Origin: Gelidibacter japonicus
GTDB lineage: Bacteria; Bacteroidota; Bacteroidia; Flavobacteriales; Flavobacteriaceae
Length of the DNA stretch: 64,000 bases
Reading direction: 5' to 3'
Assembly (NCBI RefSeq): GCF_010725055.1
Contig: NZ_BJKB01000007.1
Coordinates: 1 to 64,000, forward strand
This document shows positions 26,294 through 35,148 of this stretch, in pieces. The position numbers were made by a program, and so were the translations under genes. How positions within the stretch are numbered: the first letter of the stretch is position 1; every line of letters begins with the position of its first letter. The notes under the pieces were generated by a model, which had not been told where the DNA came from, ran no database searches, and saw nothing but the letters and a program-made list of their open reading frames with translations.

Positions 26294-27442
26294 TCAATTT
26301 ACCAAATGTGTGCCCTGAGAAAGTTTCACTTCATAAATAGAGCAGGCTCTTCCAAATTCATCTTTAAAATTTTTGGAGACTTCCTTTTTGAACGCCTCCA
26401 TGCCACTTTTTCTCACCAAGTTTATGGTACAACCGCCAAAGCCTCCACCCATCATCCGAGCACCAATAACATCAGAACTCCCCTGTGCTTGGGTCACCAA
26501 AAAATCGAGCTCAGTACAGCTCACTAGGTATTGAACGCTCAGCCCATCATGTGATTGAAAGAGTAAACTCCCCAAAGTACCCAAGTCATCTTTTTCAATG
26601 GCTGCCGCAAACTTCTTTACACGATTGTTTTCTTCAATGACGTACAAGGCCTTTTGATAATCTTCTTCAGAAATATCATGTTTTATTTTCTCTAAATCGG
26701 ATGTAGATGCATCTCTTAAAGCGACAACTCCAAGCAATTCGGAAACTTTTTCACAAACTTCACGACGGTCGTTATAGGCGGTCTCTGCCAAATCATGTTT
26801 GACATTGGTGTTTATGAGCATTAGATCGTAGTCTTTAAAATCGATTTTATAGGGTTTGGAAGTCACCGTTCTACAATCCAAAAGCAGTGCACTGTCTTTA
26901 ATGCCAAACATACTGGCATATTGATCCATAATACCACATTTTACGCCAGCATAATTGTGTTCGGCTTTTTGGGACACCAAAATCATTTCTTCTTTGGTCA
27001 GACCGAGATTGAAGAGCTCATTGATCCCAAATACAAAACTATTTTCCAAAGCTGCCGATGAGGACATGCCTGCACCACCGGGAATATTTCCGGAAAAGAC
27101 GCCATTAAAGTTGCCTATTTCTTTCCCAAGCACTTGTAATTCTGCAACAACGCCCAAAATATAGTTTCGCCAATCGCCATTTTTCAAAGGTTTGATATGA
27201 TCCAAGGCAAACTCATAAAGCTCTCCCTTATTCAAGGCAAAAACTTTACTGATGTCTTCTTCACTTTTTTGAATGGCCAATGCAATCCCTTTATCAATTG
27301 CGGCCGGGAATACAAACCCCTCGTTATAATCGGTGTGTTCTCCTATGAGATTGATTCTCCCTGGAGAAAACACGATTAAAGGATCTGTTTTAAACTGTTT
27401 TTTAAAAGAGTTTTCAACCTCTTTGACCAAATTTGCAATCAT
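26294..27442 (-). CDS. galK: Galactokinase
   Basis: GHMP-family kinase that phosphorylates alpha-D-galactose at C1. The 382 residues include the galactokinase signature GRINLIGEHTDYNEGFVFP near residue 28-46, the ATP-binding GGAGMSSSAALE near 122-133 and the C-terminal GARMMGGGFGGCTINLV near 332-348. It starts 10 bases after galM and precedes galT, so the three genes form one operon. The substrate-binding Asp and His residues of EHTDY are intact. Confidence 0.97.
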   Translation of the reverse strand: MIANLVKEVENSFKKQFKTDPLIVFSPGRINLIGEHTDYNEGFVFPAAIDKGIALAIQKSEEDISKVFALNKGELYEFALDHIKPLKNGDWRNYILGVVAELQVLGKEIGNFNGVFSGNIPGGAGMSSSAALENSFVFGINELFNLGLTKEEMILVSQKAEHNYAGVKCGIMDQYASMFGIKDSALLLDCRTVTSKPYKIDFKDYDLMLINTNVKHDLAETAYNDRREVCEKVSELLGVVALRDASTSDLEKIKHDISEEDYQKALYVIEENNRVKKFAAAIEKDDLGTLGSLLFQSHDGLSVQYLVSCTELDFLVTQAQGSSDVIGARMMGGGFGGCTINLVRKSGMEAFKKEVSKNFKDEFGRACSIYEVKLSQGTHLVN

Positions 27443-27452
27443 TGTATCGTTT

Positions 27453-28343
27453 TTAGTTGGTATGAATTTTTAAAGTCCAGGTAATATCGAAGGTTTCCTT
27501 AGACTTTAAAAATTTTAATCCTATGTTGTTATTAAAGCTATTAGAAACACCCGTCGTTGGTTCAATAGCAATCATATGTTCTTTTGGCGGCGTATACACC
27601 TGCAAAAAACTGTTGGCTTGGGACGAGGACAGAATTAACTTGTAATTTGGTGTTTCAAACCCCACATCGGTCCCTTTCAACTGCCAACAATCGTCCAAGT
27701 TTTTATTTTTTAAAACTACTGAATCAATAGGGGATATGGGTTCTAAATCGAGACCGATATTACGATGGCCAATATTCAATTTATGTTCACTTTCAAATTT
27801 AAGAATACTATTATTAAGATTTTCGCTTAAAAAATAGGGATGCCATCCTATGGTGAATGGAAAGGTGGTATCCGATGTGTTTACAACCGAAACATCTATA
27901 TCCAGGCCAGTTTGGGTAAACGTATATTTTAATCGAATAAGAAAAGGAAACGGAAAGCCATCTTCTACCTCCTGATAATCATATTCCATTATAAGTTCCG
28001 CGCCCTGTTTATCAGCCGATTGGTGGGTCACTAAAAAAGTTTTTTTATATACCAATCCATGTAGCGCATTATTCTCTTCTTTATGATTTGGATCCAATTG
28101 AAATTGTTGATCATTAAAAAGATACTGACCATCCTTTATTCGATTCGCAAACGGGAACAATATCGCAGAAGCATAGGTAGTGTCGTAAGTTAACGGCGCC
28201 AAATCAACAATGAGCGGCACGTTATCCAAGGTCAATTCTTGCAAACTGCCACCGTCATTGAGACATACTTTAGCATATACGCCCTGGGAAGCGCTTTTTA
28301 TTTCAACGATATTGGTCTGATCGTTTTGTGTAATAATGTACAT
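27453..28343 (-). CDS. galM: Aldose 1-epimerase (galactose mutarotase)
   Basis: Interconverts the alpha and beta anomers of galactose to supply galactokinase. The 296-residue protein fits the GalM-like superfamily: NDGGSLQELTLDNVPLIVD near the start, SAILFPFANRIKDGQY near residue 58-74, NALHGLVYKK near 92-101 with the catalytic-region His, GWHPYFL near 168 with the second His, and late IAIEPTTGVSNSFNNN. There is no signal peptide, so it is cytoplasmic. It is the first gene of galM-galK-galT; the sugar symporter gene diverges from it. Confidence 0.92.
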   Translation of the reverse strand: MYIITQNDQTNIVEIKSASQGVYAKVCLNDGGSLQELTLDNVPLIVDLAPLTYDTTYASAILFPFANRIKDGQYLFNDQQFQLDPNHKEENNALHGLVYKKTFLVTHQSADKQGAELIMEYDYQEVEDGFPFPFLIRLKYTFTQTGLDIDVSVVNTSDTTFPFTIGWHPYFLSENLNNSILKFESEHKLNIGHRNIGLDLEPISPIDSVVLKNKNLDDCWQLKGTDVGFETPNYKLILSSSQANSFLQVYTPPKEHMIAIEPTTGVSNSFNNNIGLKFLKSKETFDITWTLKIHTN

Positions 28344-28588
28344 AATATAGAATTCTTAAACACTAAATTTTTAGAGGCCGAATCTTTTTAGTTCATTGCC
28401 CTTGATGAAAATTAAATGTAATTATGTCACGACGTTAACTATCGGTTTACGGTTTTGCGTTTTTTCTAAGGTTTTATAGCCCTCATTGGGAACCGCAGTA
28501 TTACAAATATATAGAAAAGCCTTGCTAAAACATTTTTTTTGTTTTTAAGAAATTAAAATGTAAGCCATAGTCAAACAGAATATTTACA

Positions 28589-28596
28589 TATATTTG
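28589..28596 (+). promoter_or_regulatory. -7 promoter box of the sugar symporter gene
   Basis: TATATTTG (TAnnTTTG) 36 bases before the ATG; no convincing -33 element, so an activator is possible. The 289-base interval to galM shows no obvious regulator site. Confidence 0.5.
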
Positions 28597-28632
28597 AGAT
28601 ATAAAAACTAAACTAACTCAATCAAACTATTT

Positions 28633-30261
28633 ATGGCATCAGGTTTTCATTCGTGGGATTATGCAGTTTTCATTGCCTACGGAGCACTTATTTTAGGCGT
28701 AGGTTTATGGGTCTCCAGAGATAAAAAAGGACACCAAAAAAATGCAGAGGATTATTTTTTAGCAAGTAAATCTTTGCCTTGGTGGGCCATTGGGGCATCG
28801 TTGATTGCTGCCAATATTTCGGCAGAGCAATTTATCGGGATGTCTGGTTCAGGTTTTGCCCTGGGTATTGCTATTGCATCCTATGAATGGATGGCTGCCT
28901 TAACACTTCTAATTGTTGGAAAGTACTTTTTACCCATTTTTATTGAAAAAGGACTCTATACCATTCCAGAGTTTGTTGAAAAACGTTTCTCAACAAATCT
29001 GAAGACCATATTGGCTGTTTTTTGGATTGGTCTTTACGTTTTTGTAAATCTCGCTTCGGTACTTTATCTCGGTGGTTTAGCCATAGAAACGATCATGGGT
29101 GTAGATATGATCTATGCCATTATCGGGTTAGCTCTATTTGCCGCGGCCTATTCTCTTTATGGGGGATTATCTGCTGTAGCATGGACAGATGTCATACAAG
29201 TTGTTTTCTTAGTTTTAGGAGGTCTAGTAACTACATATTTAGCATTGAACACGGTGTCCGGAGGTGAAGGTGCAATGGCTGGTTTCTCAGCCATTTGGGA
29301 GGCTGCACCGGAGAAATTCCACATGATACTGGATGAGGCCAACGATAACTTTAACAATCTCCCAGGTATCTGGGTATTGGTAGGAGGATTATGGGTTGCC
29401 AATTTGTATTATTGGGGATTCAATCAGTATATTATTCAAAGAACTTTAGCTGCCAAATCTTTAAAAGAAGCTCAAAAAGGAATTTTATTGGCAGCGTTCC
29501 TAAAGCTCCTTATTCCATTGATTGTTGTGGTACCTGGTATCGCCGCTTTTGTTATGATTAATGACCCTTCTATTATGGCCAATTTGGGCGAAGCAGGCAT
29601 GTTGAACGTACCCACTACAGACCAAGCCGACAAAGCTTATCCTTGGTTATTACAGTTTTTACCCGTAGGGCTAAAAGGTATTGCTTTTGCTGCTTTAGCG
29701 GCGGCGATAGTATCCTCACTAGCGTCAATGATAAACTCGACGTCAACCATTTTTACCATGGATATTTACAAACAATATATCAATAAAACCGCATCCGATA
29801 AAACCACGGTAAGCGCTGGCCGTATTTCGGGTGCTGTAGCTTTAATCATAGCTGTTATCGTGGCTCCACTTTTAGGAGGCATCGATCAAGCCTTTCAGTT
29901 TATCCAAGAATATACAGGTATTGTGAGTCCGGGGATTTTAGCGGTATTTTTATTAGGTTTATTCTGGAAGAAAACCACCAATAACGCTGCAATTTGGGGC
30001 GCCATTCTATCGATTCCAATTGCCCTAATCCTTAAATTCGCACCAATTGATGCCCTGGAGCCATGGATGCATCAAATGGGAATAACAGCACTTCTTACCA
30101 TGATCATTATCGTGGTGTTAAGCTACCTTCAGACTAAAGGTGCTGACGATCCAAAAGGTATAGAGATCACAAAAGACCTATTTAAAACCACACCTTTGTT
30201 CAATGTTGGAGCCATGGTGGTTTGTTTAATTACTGCCGTTTTATATGCCTTGTTCTGGTAA
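28633..30261 (+). CDS. Sodium/sugar symporter (SSS/SGLT family), probable galactose carrier
   Basis: A 542-residue sodium:solute symporter with about 14 membrane segments. SGLT-type features are visible: LAGAS-like region SKSLPWWAIGASLIAANISAEQFIGMSGSGFA near residue 45-80, YGGLSAVAWTDVIQVVFLVLGG near 175-197, VANLYYWGFNQYIIQRTLAA near 255-275 and AALAAAIVSSLASMINSTSTIFTMD near 355-380. The closest characterised relatives by pattern are bacterial galactose carriers such as vSGLT. The gene is divergent from galM-galK-galT, so galactose uptake is the natural reading. Ends before a strong terminator. Confidence 0.93.
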   Translation: MASGFHSWDYAVFIAYGALILGVGLWVSRDKKGHQKNAEDYFLASKSLPWWAIGASLIAANISAEQFIGMSGSGFALGIAIASYEWMAALTLLIVGKYFLPIFIEKGLYTIPEFVEKRFSTNLKTILAVFWIGLYVFVNLASVLYLGGLAIETIMGVDMIYAIIGLALFAAAYSLYGGLSAVAWTDVIQVVFLVLGGLVTTYLALNTVSGGEGAMAGFSAIWEAAPEKFHMILDEANDNFNNLPGIWVLVGGLWVANLYYWGFNQYIIQRTLAAKSLKEAQKGILLAAFLKLLIPLIVVVPGIAAFVMINDPSIMANLGEAGMLNVPTTDQADKAYPWLLQFLPVGLKGIAFAALAAAIVSSLASMINSTSTIFTMDIYKQYINKTASDKTTVSAGRISGAVALIIAVIVAPLLGGIDQAFQFIQEYTGIVSPGILAVFLLGLFWKKTTNNAAIWGAILSIPIALILKFAPIDALEPWMHQMGITALLTMIIIVVLSYLQTKGADDPKGIEITKDLFKTTPLFNVGAMVVCLITAVLYALFW

Positions 30262-30583
30262 TCAAGGACAAAAATTTATGGTTTTAAAAATAAAAGCCCT
30301 TTGTCCTGAGAAGACAAAGGGCTTTGTTTTTTAACAAAAATGTCGATTGCAGTGAAGATGTCTAGGTTCAAAATCTGAAGTGCACATCTGAACAAGTCTA
30401 CTCCTGAAAATTGTTTTAGATAAATTTATACAGTCGTCTAAATCATTTTTTTGATGATCGGAGGATTGGGTTTTCACTTGGTCTAACTTATCATGAAAGA
30501 AACCGACTCAAAACTAATTGAAACAGCTTCATATATATTTAACTCCGGGGCATTTGTCCAAGTACTAAACCACATTCAACTCT
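30262..30583. other. Convergent intergenic region
   Basis: Apart from the symporter terminator at 30293-30332, nothing recognisable is seen up to the metalloprotease stop codon. Confidence 0.5.
30293..30332 (+). terminator. Terminator of the sugar symporter gene
   Basis: Perfect 13-bp stem AAAGCCCTTTGTC/GACAAAGGGCTTT with a 7-nt loop, followed by GTTTTTT. Confidence 0.9.
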
Positions 30584-32779
30584 TTATTCCTTAATAAATT
30601 TACCCACCAATTCTGCAGTATCTGTTTCTACCTTAACAAAATAGAAACCCTTGGGAAGCCCTGACACCTCAATGGAGTTTTTATCGGTTTTTGCAATATT
30701 TATCACTTTTTTACCTGTAATATCATAAACTTTATATCCCTTGATTTGGCCATTGTTTTCTAAGTGAAAGGTTAAAACATCCTTGGTCGGATTCGGATAC
30801 ATCCTAAATTTAGGGCTTGTAAACTCACTAACACTTAACGTATTTTCCACCATCACGCCATAATCATCCGCACGTTGTGCCAACCCATCGCCACACACCA
30901 AAGGCGCTTTAGTATATTCTGATATGACCCGCATCCTCAATAAGGTATTTAGGACAGCCGTGGCAGGCGGAGTTATACTGACTGAAGGTGAGCCGATTGA
31001 ATTAACCCCAATATCATGAGTTAAAACACGCTCATTGATTCCATGACTGTTTGAAGTTTCAAATATGCCGTTATTGTCCCAATCTATCCATACTTCTGTA
31101 TGTTGTGCACCACTATCTCTTGACCTATAGGTGACTACTAAATCATACGAAGATCCGAGATGAATTGTGGTGTTATCAGAACAGGTAAAATCTTGCATGG
31201 CCGTTTTTGGAATAAAAGTGTAGGTTTCTTTGTTGATGGTATTAAATGACACATTGGTAACCCCGAGACCATAATCCTGATCATTATTAAAACTGCTGAT
31301 AACACACGCCGACACCATTCCTGCACTAACAGTCATACTTTCCGCTTTGGTTAAACTAGATGCTCCATGTGCATTTGTAATGGAAAGCGTTACATCATAA
31401 ATGCCAGCGTTATTAAATATTATAGTAGGGTTTTGATCCGTTGAAGTATAAGGTTCATCCACGTTGTTATCAAAAGTCCAAAGAAATGATACATCGTCGT
31501 AACTAGTATCTGTATAACTATTGGGCGAACAGGTAGACTGATCGTAAAAACTTACCTCTTCTCCCAAACATGCAAGGTTCACTTGAGATGTGAACTGAAC
31601 TTCCGCTTGCGAAGGTGGCGTTAATGCAGAGCTCGTTAGGTAAGAAGCTCTAATGTCATTCAGTGCAGAATTCACTACCGCTCTCTGTCCTCCAGTAAAT
31701 TCACTCCGGCAACTTGTATAATTCATATAATTACTCATGTGATCTTGATGTGTCCCTGTATTTCTTCTGAAGCCTGTATCCGGATTTGTTATTTGATCAA
31801 ATGACGCGTCACATTCATTAGAATCATTATTATCACAATAAATAGGGGGGTCTATTGAGCTTATTCTCATATGGCTTGGCGTATCAAAAATACCATCGTC
31901 ACCACATTGATCACCCTTTCCATCTCCTGTAGAGTCGTCCCCATTAAAAGTATGGGGTAAGTTAAAAGCATGTCCTAACTCATGAGCAAAGGTATTGGAA
32001 AATTCATCTAAATACGAGCAGCTTAAAACTACCGTACCATCATAAGGTCTACCATGCGCAGACGCAAAATATGCATATCCTGCGGTATATGATTCTGAAC
32101 CTGCATTATAACAATTCTTGTTATCAATTTCATCTACGATCCAAACATTATAATATTTATTTGGGTCCCAAATGCTGTATTCCTTAAGAGAATTTACACC
32201 GCCTCCAGCCGTATAATCTTCAATGCCATCTGAGTTATTTATATTAACGCCGTTGTTGACATACTCAGTCACACTACTCATATCTACCCTCAAAATACCA
32301 TCGGTGCAATGTCCGTCTTCATCTTGAACAGCTAAAACAAATTCAATTTTCATATCTACGCCCATCCCATCACCAAGTGAACCCTCTGTTTTTCTCCAAA
32401 AATTATTCAGATACCTTATACCTCTTTTTACATCGGCATCAGAAATATTAGTACCAATCCCAACAGGTTCGCCTTTATGCATAACGTGAACTACAATTGG
32501 AATTTGTAAAACACCGTTGGCCTGTACGCCTCTTTGCATACTCACCTTTTGCATAGATTCTAATGTGCGCCGATGACCGGCTCTGTACTGAGCATCTTCT
32601 TTCATTTTTTGATCATGAATGAAATCTGTGCCACAAAGCTCTTTATTAATGGTGATACTTTTAGTTTCAACTGTTCCTTTCTGGAAATTACTGATCGGTA
32701 TTAGTTTTTGCCCATGACTATGAAGGTTAAAAAAAAGAATGGCGAAGAGGGTTGCGAAAAAATCATAGTGCTTCTTCAT
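30584..32779 (-). CDS. Secreted M43-family zinc metalloprotease with PKD, GEVED and type IX sorting domains
   Basis: A 731-residue secreted protease. Order: signal peptide (MKKHYDFFATLFAILFFNLHSHG), pro-region, then the metzincin catalytic domain with HELGHAFNLPH near residue 264-274 (zinc-binding His-Glu-His-His). The surrounding Cys and QCGDDGIFDTP region and the SNYMNYTSCRSEFTGGQ Met-turn are pappalysin/M43-like. A PKD-like domain (about 395-480, VSFLWTFDNNVDEPYTST), a GEVED domain (about 545-645, EVWIDWDNNGIFETSNSHG) and a C-terminal Por secretion tail (about 660-731, FRMYPNPTKDVLTF to GFYFVKVET) follow. It should leave the cell through the type IX system and degrade extracellular protein. 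Confidence 0.93.
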   Translation of the reverse strand: MKKHYDFFATLFAILFFNLHSHGQKLIPISNFQKGTVETKSITINKELCGTDFIHDQKMKEDAQYRAGHRRTLESMQKVSMQRGVQANGVLQIPIVVHVMHKGEPVGIGTNISDADVKRGIRYLNNFWRKTEGSLGDGMGVDMKIEFVLAVQDEDGHCTDGILRVDMSSVTEYVNNGVNINNSDGIEDYTAGGGVNSLKEYSIWDPNKYYNVWIVDEIDNKNCYNAGSESYTAGYAYFASAHGRPYDGTVVLSCSYLDEFSNTFAHELGHAFNLPHTFNGDDSTGDGKGDQCGDDGIFDTPSHMRISSIDPPIYCDNNDSNECDASFDQITNPDTGFRRNTGTHQDHMSNYMNYTSCRSEFTGGQRAVVNSALNDIRASYLTSSALTPPSQAEVQFTSQVNLACLGEEVSFYDQSTCSPNSYTDTSYDDVSFLWTFDNNVDEPYTSTDQNPTIIFNNAGIYDVTLSITNAHGASSLTKAESMTVSAGMVSACVISSFNNDQDYGLGVTNVSFNTINKETYTFIPKTAMQDFTCSDNTTIHLGSSYDLVVTYRSRDSGAQHTEVWIDWDNNGIFETSNSHGINERVLTHDIGVNSIGSPSVSITPPATAVLNTLLRMRVISEYTKAPLVCGDGLAQRADDYGVMVENTLSVSEFTSPKFRMYPNPTKDVLTFHLENNGQIKGYKVYDITGKKVINIAKTDKNSIEVSGLPKGFYFVKVETDTAELVGKFIKE

Positions 32780-33180
32780 AACTGAGGGTGGATTAAAATT
32801 AATAAGAACGACCCTACCAAAATAATTATAAAAAAAACCAAAAACAAGTGTTTTTTTAAAATAAATTAAAATAACATGCTCATTTAGTGATAGTTATAAG
32901 TAGTAGGACGATTGCTAAATATAAATACAGAAGAAATTTATCGCACTTTCACTAATGGATACGTATGACGAAACGGCATCAACTTTGGTCAATTCAACCC
33001 TAGTCGATTTTTCACATCCAAAATATCTGCCACAAACTTTGCATTCAAAAAGATCCATTCTTTACAAACAACATGGAATCCTCAACCTTCGGTTCCATAT
33101 AGATTTCTTTAATAGCTTATTCGTAACACAGAACCCATTAAAATGGGTCAATAAGGTCTAATTTTATTTGAGCGTGATTG
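32780..33180. other. Intergenic region, nothing supported
   Basis: About 400 A/T-rich bases between two co-directional minus-strand genes. A 68-codon open frame at 32955-33161 (+) has no conserved look and is not accepted. No terminator or TAnnTTTG box stands out. Confidence 0.5.
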
Positions 33181-35145
33181 CTACTTCGGTTCCAAAATCA
33201 GAGTGATCTTATTGAAATCGGCGGCGCTATTTATGATCTTTCTATAATCTTCATAAACCTCCGTGCTAATATGATTGATTCTATAATGCTCATCCGCCGT
33301 GATTATAAGTGTATTTCCATTAAGTTCATAACATGATTTGAAACTCAATAATTCCTTTCCATTTTCAGAATACACATTATCGATATTAATGTCCTCCAAA
33401 TTTGCCACGGCATATCCTTCTGGGATAGTAATGGTCAGCGTTCTATAGTAACTCCGTTGGTACTCGTTCTCTATTGGCAACACACGCTTCTTTTCTTGAT
33501 ACATTTCCATTTGCTGGCCAATCAAATCGCCCACCTTAAATAAATATTTTTTTCCTGCTTTTTCCACAAAGGCGTTAGAGTTAAAATCTAGAACAAATTG
33601 TAAAGGTTTTATACCAAATAATTTTGGACTGCCATTATTGACCTTTTTTTCAGTAATGTGCACATCCTTATCAATGTTTTTCGCAAACCCTTCAATGAGC
33701 TCCACCTTATCTTCAGGTTTGATCAAATCCATAAACGGATGAATATACATGGCATAATACCCCGTCATTGATTTATCCATTTTTATGGTAACATTGCTGA
33801 CGTCTTCATCGTCAAAGGAGACATCAATCAACATTTTATCGGTTGTAATATCAGCTGTCACAGGATGGATATAGTCTATCTTTCCAATAGCCGATTTGAA
33901 GTCTCCAATGACAACCTCCTTAATGAACAGCCCATAAGTATCGGTTAAATTTGGTGGTGGGAATCCGTATCGGGAATCCATTTCAGATGGAGACATGTAT
34001 TTTTTGGTTTTCGGAAAATAAAACAGCACATCGGTCAAAAAAATATTGGCCTCAAAATCCTTATCAAATCTCATATAGTCCCGTCCACAAGTGTAAATAA
34101 AGTCAAACTTAATTTTCAAGTGATTAAAAATTGAAGCATACAACTTTACAATTCCTCTTTCATTGGCCACTTTATCTTTGAGCACATCCAATAGGGAGGA
34201 CAATTGGTCAGTGCTCCCCTCAGTGATGAAAAAGTTGGTTTTAATATAAGATTCAATGGTTCTTATTTTCTCATCGATAGCCTCATCTTCCTTAAACTCA
34301 ATTTCCTTCAATAAATTTTTCAAGACTGACAATTCCTTTTTTGGAAGTTCCCCGACGTAATACTCGTAGCTGTTTTGGGATACATTTGCGTACGAACTAA
34401 TATCCTTAGCCCTACTTGCTGTATTCTCATTCAAGGCATATATCAGAAATTGTCTGTCCGCATCATAAGCAGCAAGATCTTCTCTTTCCAACAATTCCAC
34501 CTCCGGAATTTGCAGCGACCAACGGTTCTTATTCTCAATAATAGTGTCTCTTACCATCTCCTGCAATCCATTATAGCTTTTGAATTTGAACAAAAGATTT
34601 GAGGGCGCATAAAGATCAAATTCCAGATTGTTTTTCGAGAAATTGGACTGGAAATCAATGCGTTTTCCTTTGTAAACAGGACTGCGTTTTACCACATACA
34701 AATACTCTATAAAACTACCCTTTTCAATTCCTTCAAAAGCAAAATACTTATATGTTTTGTTGGTTTCATTGTTTGTAGCGGTTAAGATTTTAGAATCGTC
34801 CAGATTAATTATTTGACCAGAAGCAGTTATCACCCGTGCCTTGTTCAATTCCAATTGGGCATCGGAAGCGTAGGGCAAATACACCTTATTAAATTCTTCA
34901 ATAGTATCATCAGAATTAAGATAATACACTTTATGCTCTAAAAAATATTCTGTTAAAATACCATCATCGTCAAAATAAAATTCCGTTACGATTTTTTCCT
35001 TCAAAGAAGCCATGTGTTCATTGGCAAAAGATCCGTTGGAATATTCTGGATTGGTATCCCAATCATACGATTTGTAAAACGGCTGTGCCAAAGTGGTAAG
35101 CATTCCGGCGATATAAAGAAGGCAAAAACATGCGAATGGTCTCAT
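33181..35145 (-). CDS. DUF3857 protein with degenerate transglutaminase-like domain
   Basis: A 654-residue exported protein: signal peptide (MRPFACFCLLYIAGMLTTLA, then Q), an N-terminal DUF3857 beta-rich domain (about 60-230, including TKTYKYFAFEGIEKGSFIEYLYVV), a transglutaminase-like middle (about 290-400) and a C-terminal DUF2569/DUF3858-like beta domain. In the middle domain the catalytic Cys-His-Asp are not recognisable: where the neighbour has KYGDCKD this one has VANERGIVK, and the His position reads FEANIFLTD. It therefore looks like an inactive paralogue of the adjacent upstream protein, 3 bases away. Role unknown, probably periplasmic or outer-membrane associated. Last gene of the three-gene operon. 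Confidence 0.85.
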   Translation of the reverse strand: MRPFACFCLLYIAGMLTTLAQPFYKSYDWDTNPEYSNGSFANEHMASLKEKIVTEFYFDDDGILTEYFLEHKVYYLNSDDTIEEFNKVYLPYASDAQLELNKARVITASGQIINLDDSKILTATNNETNKTYKYFAFEGIEKGSFIEYLYVVKRSPVYKGKRIDFQSNFSKNNLEFDLYAPSNLLFKFKSYNGLQEMVRDTIIENKNRWSLQIPEVELLEREDLAAYDADRQFLIYALNENTASRAKDISSYANVSQNSYEYYVGELPKKELSVLKNLLKEIEFKEDEAIDEKIRTIESYIKTNFFITEGSTDQLSSLLDVLKDKVANERGIVKLYASIFNHLKIKFDFIYTCGRDYMRFDKDFEANIFLTDVLFYFPKTKKYMSPSEMDSRYGFPPPNLTDTYGLFIKEVVIGDFKSAIGKIDYIHPVTADITTDKMLIDVSFDDEDVSNVTIKMDKSMTGYYAMYIHPFMDLIKPEDKVELIEGFAKNIDKDVHITEKKVNNGSPKLFGIKPLQFVLDFNSNAFVEKAGKKYLFKVGDLIGQQMEMYQEKKRVLPIENEYQRSYYRTLTITIPEGYAVANLEDINIDNVYSENGKELLSFKSCYELNGNTLIITADEHYRINHISTEVYEDYRKIINSAADFNKITLILEPK

Positions 35146-35148
35146 ATA

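Noticed and set aside
32955-33161. 68-codon open frame between metalloprotease and DUF3857 gene
   Set aside because: No promoter, unusual composition and no recognisable features; likely chance.
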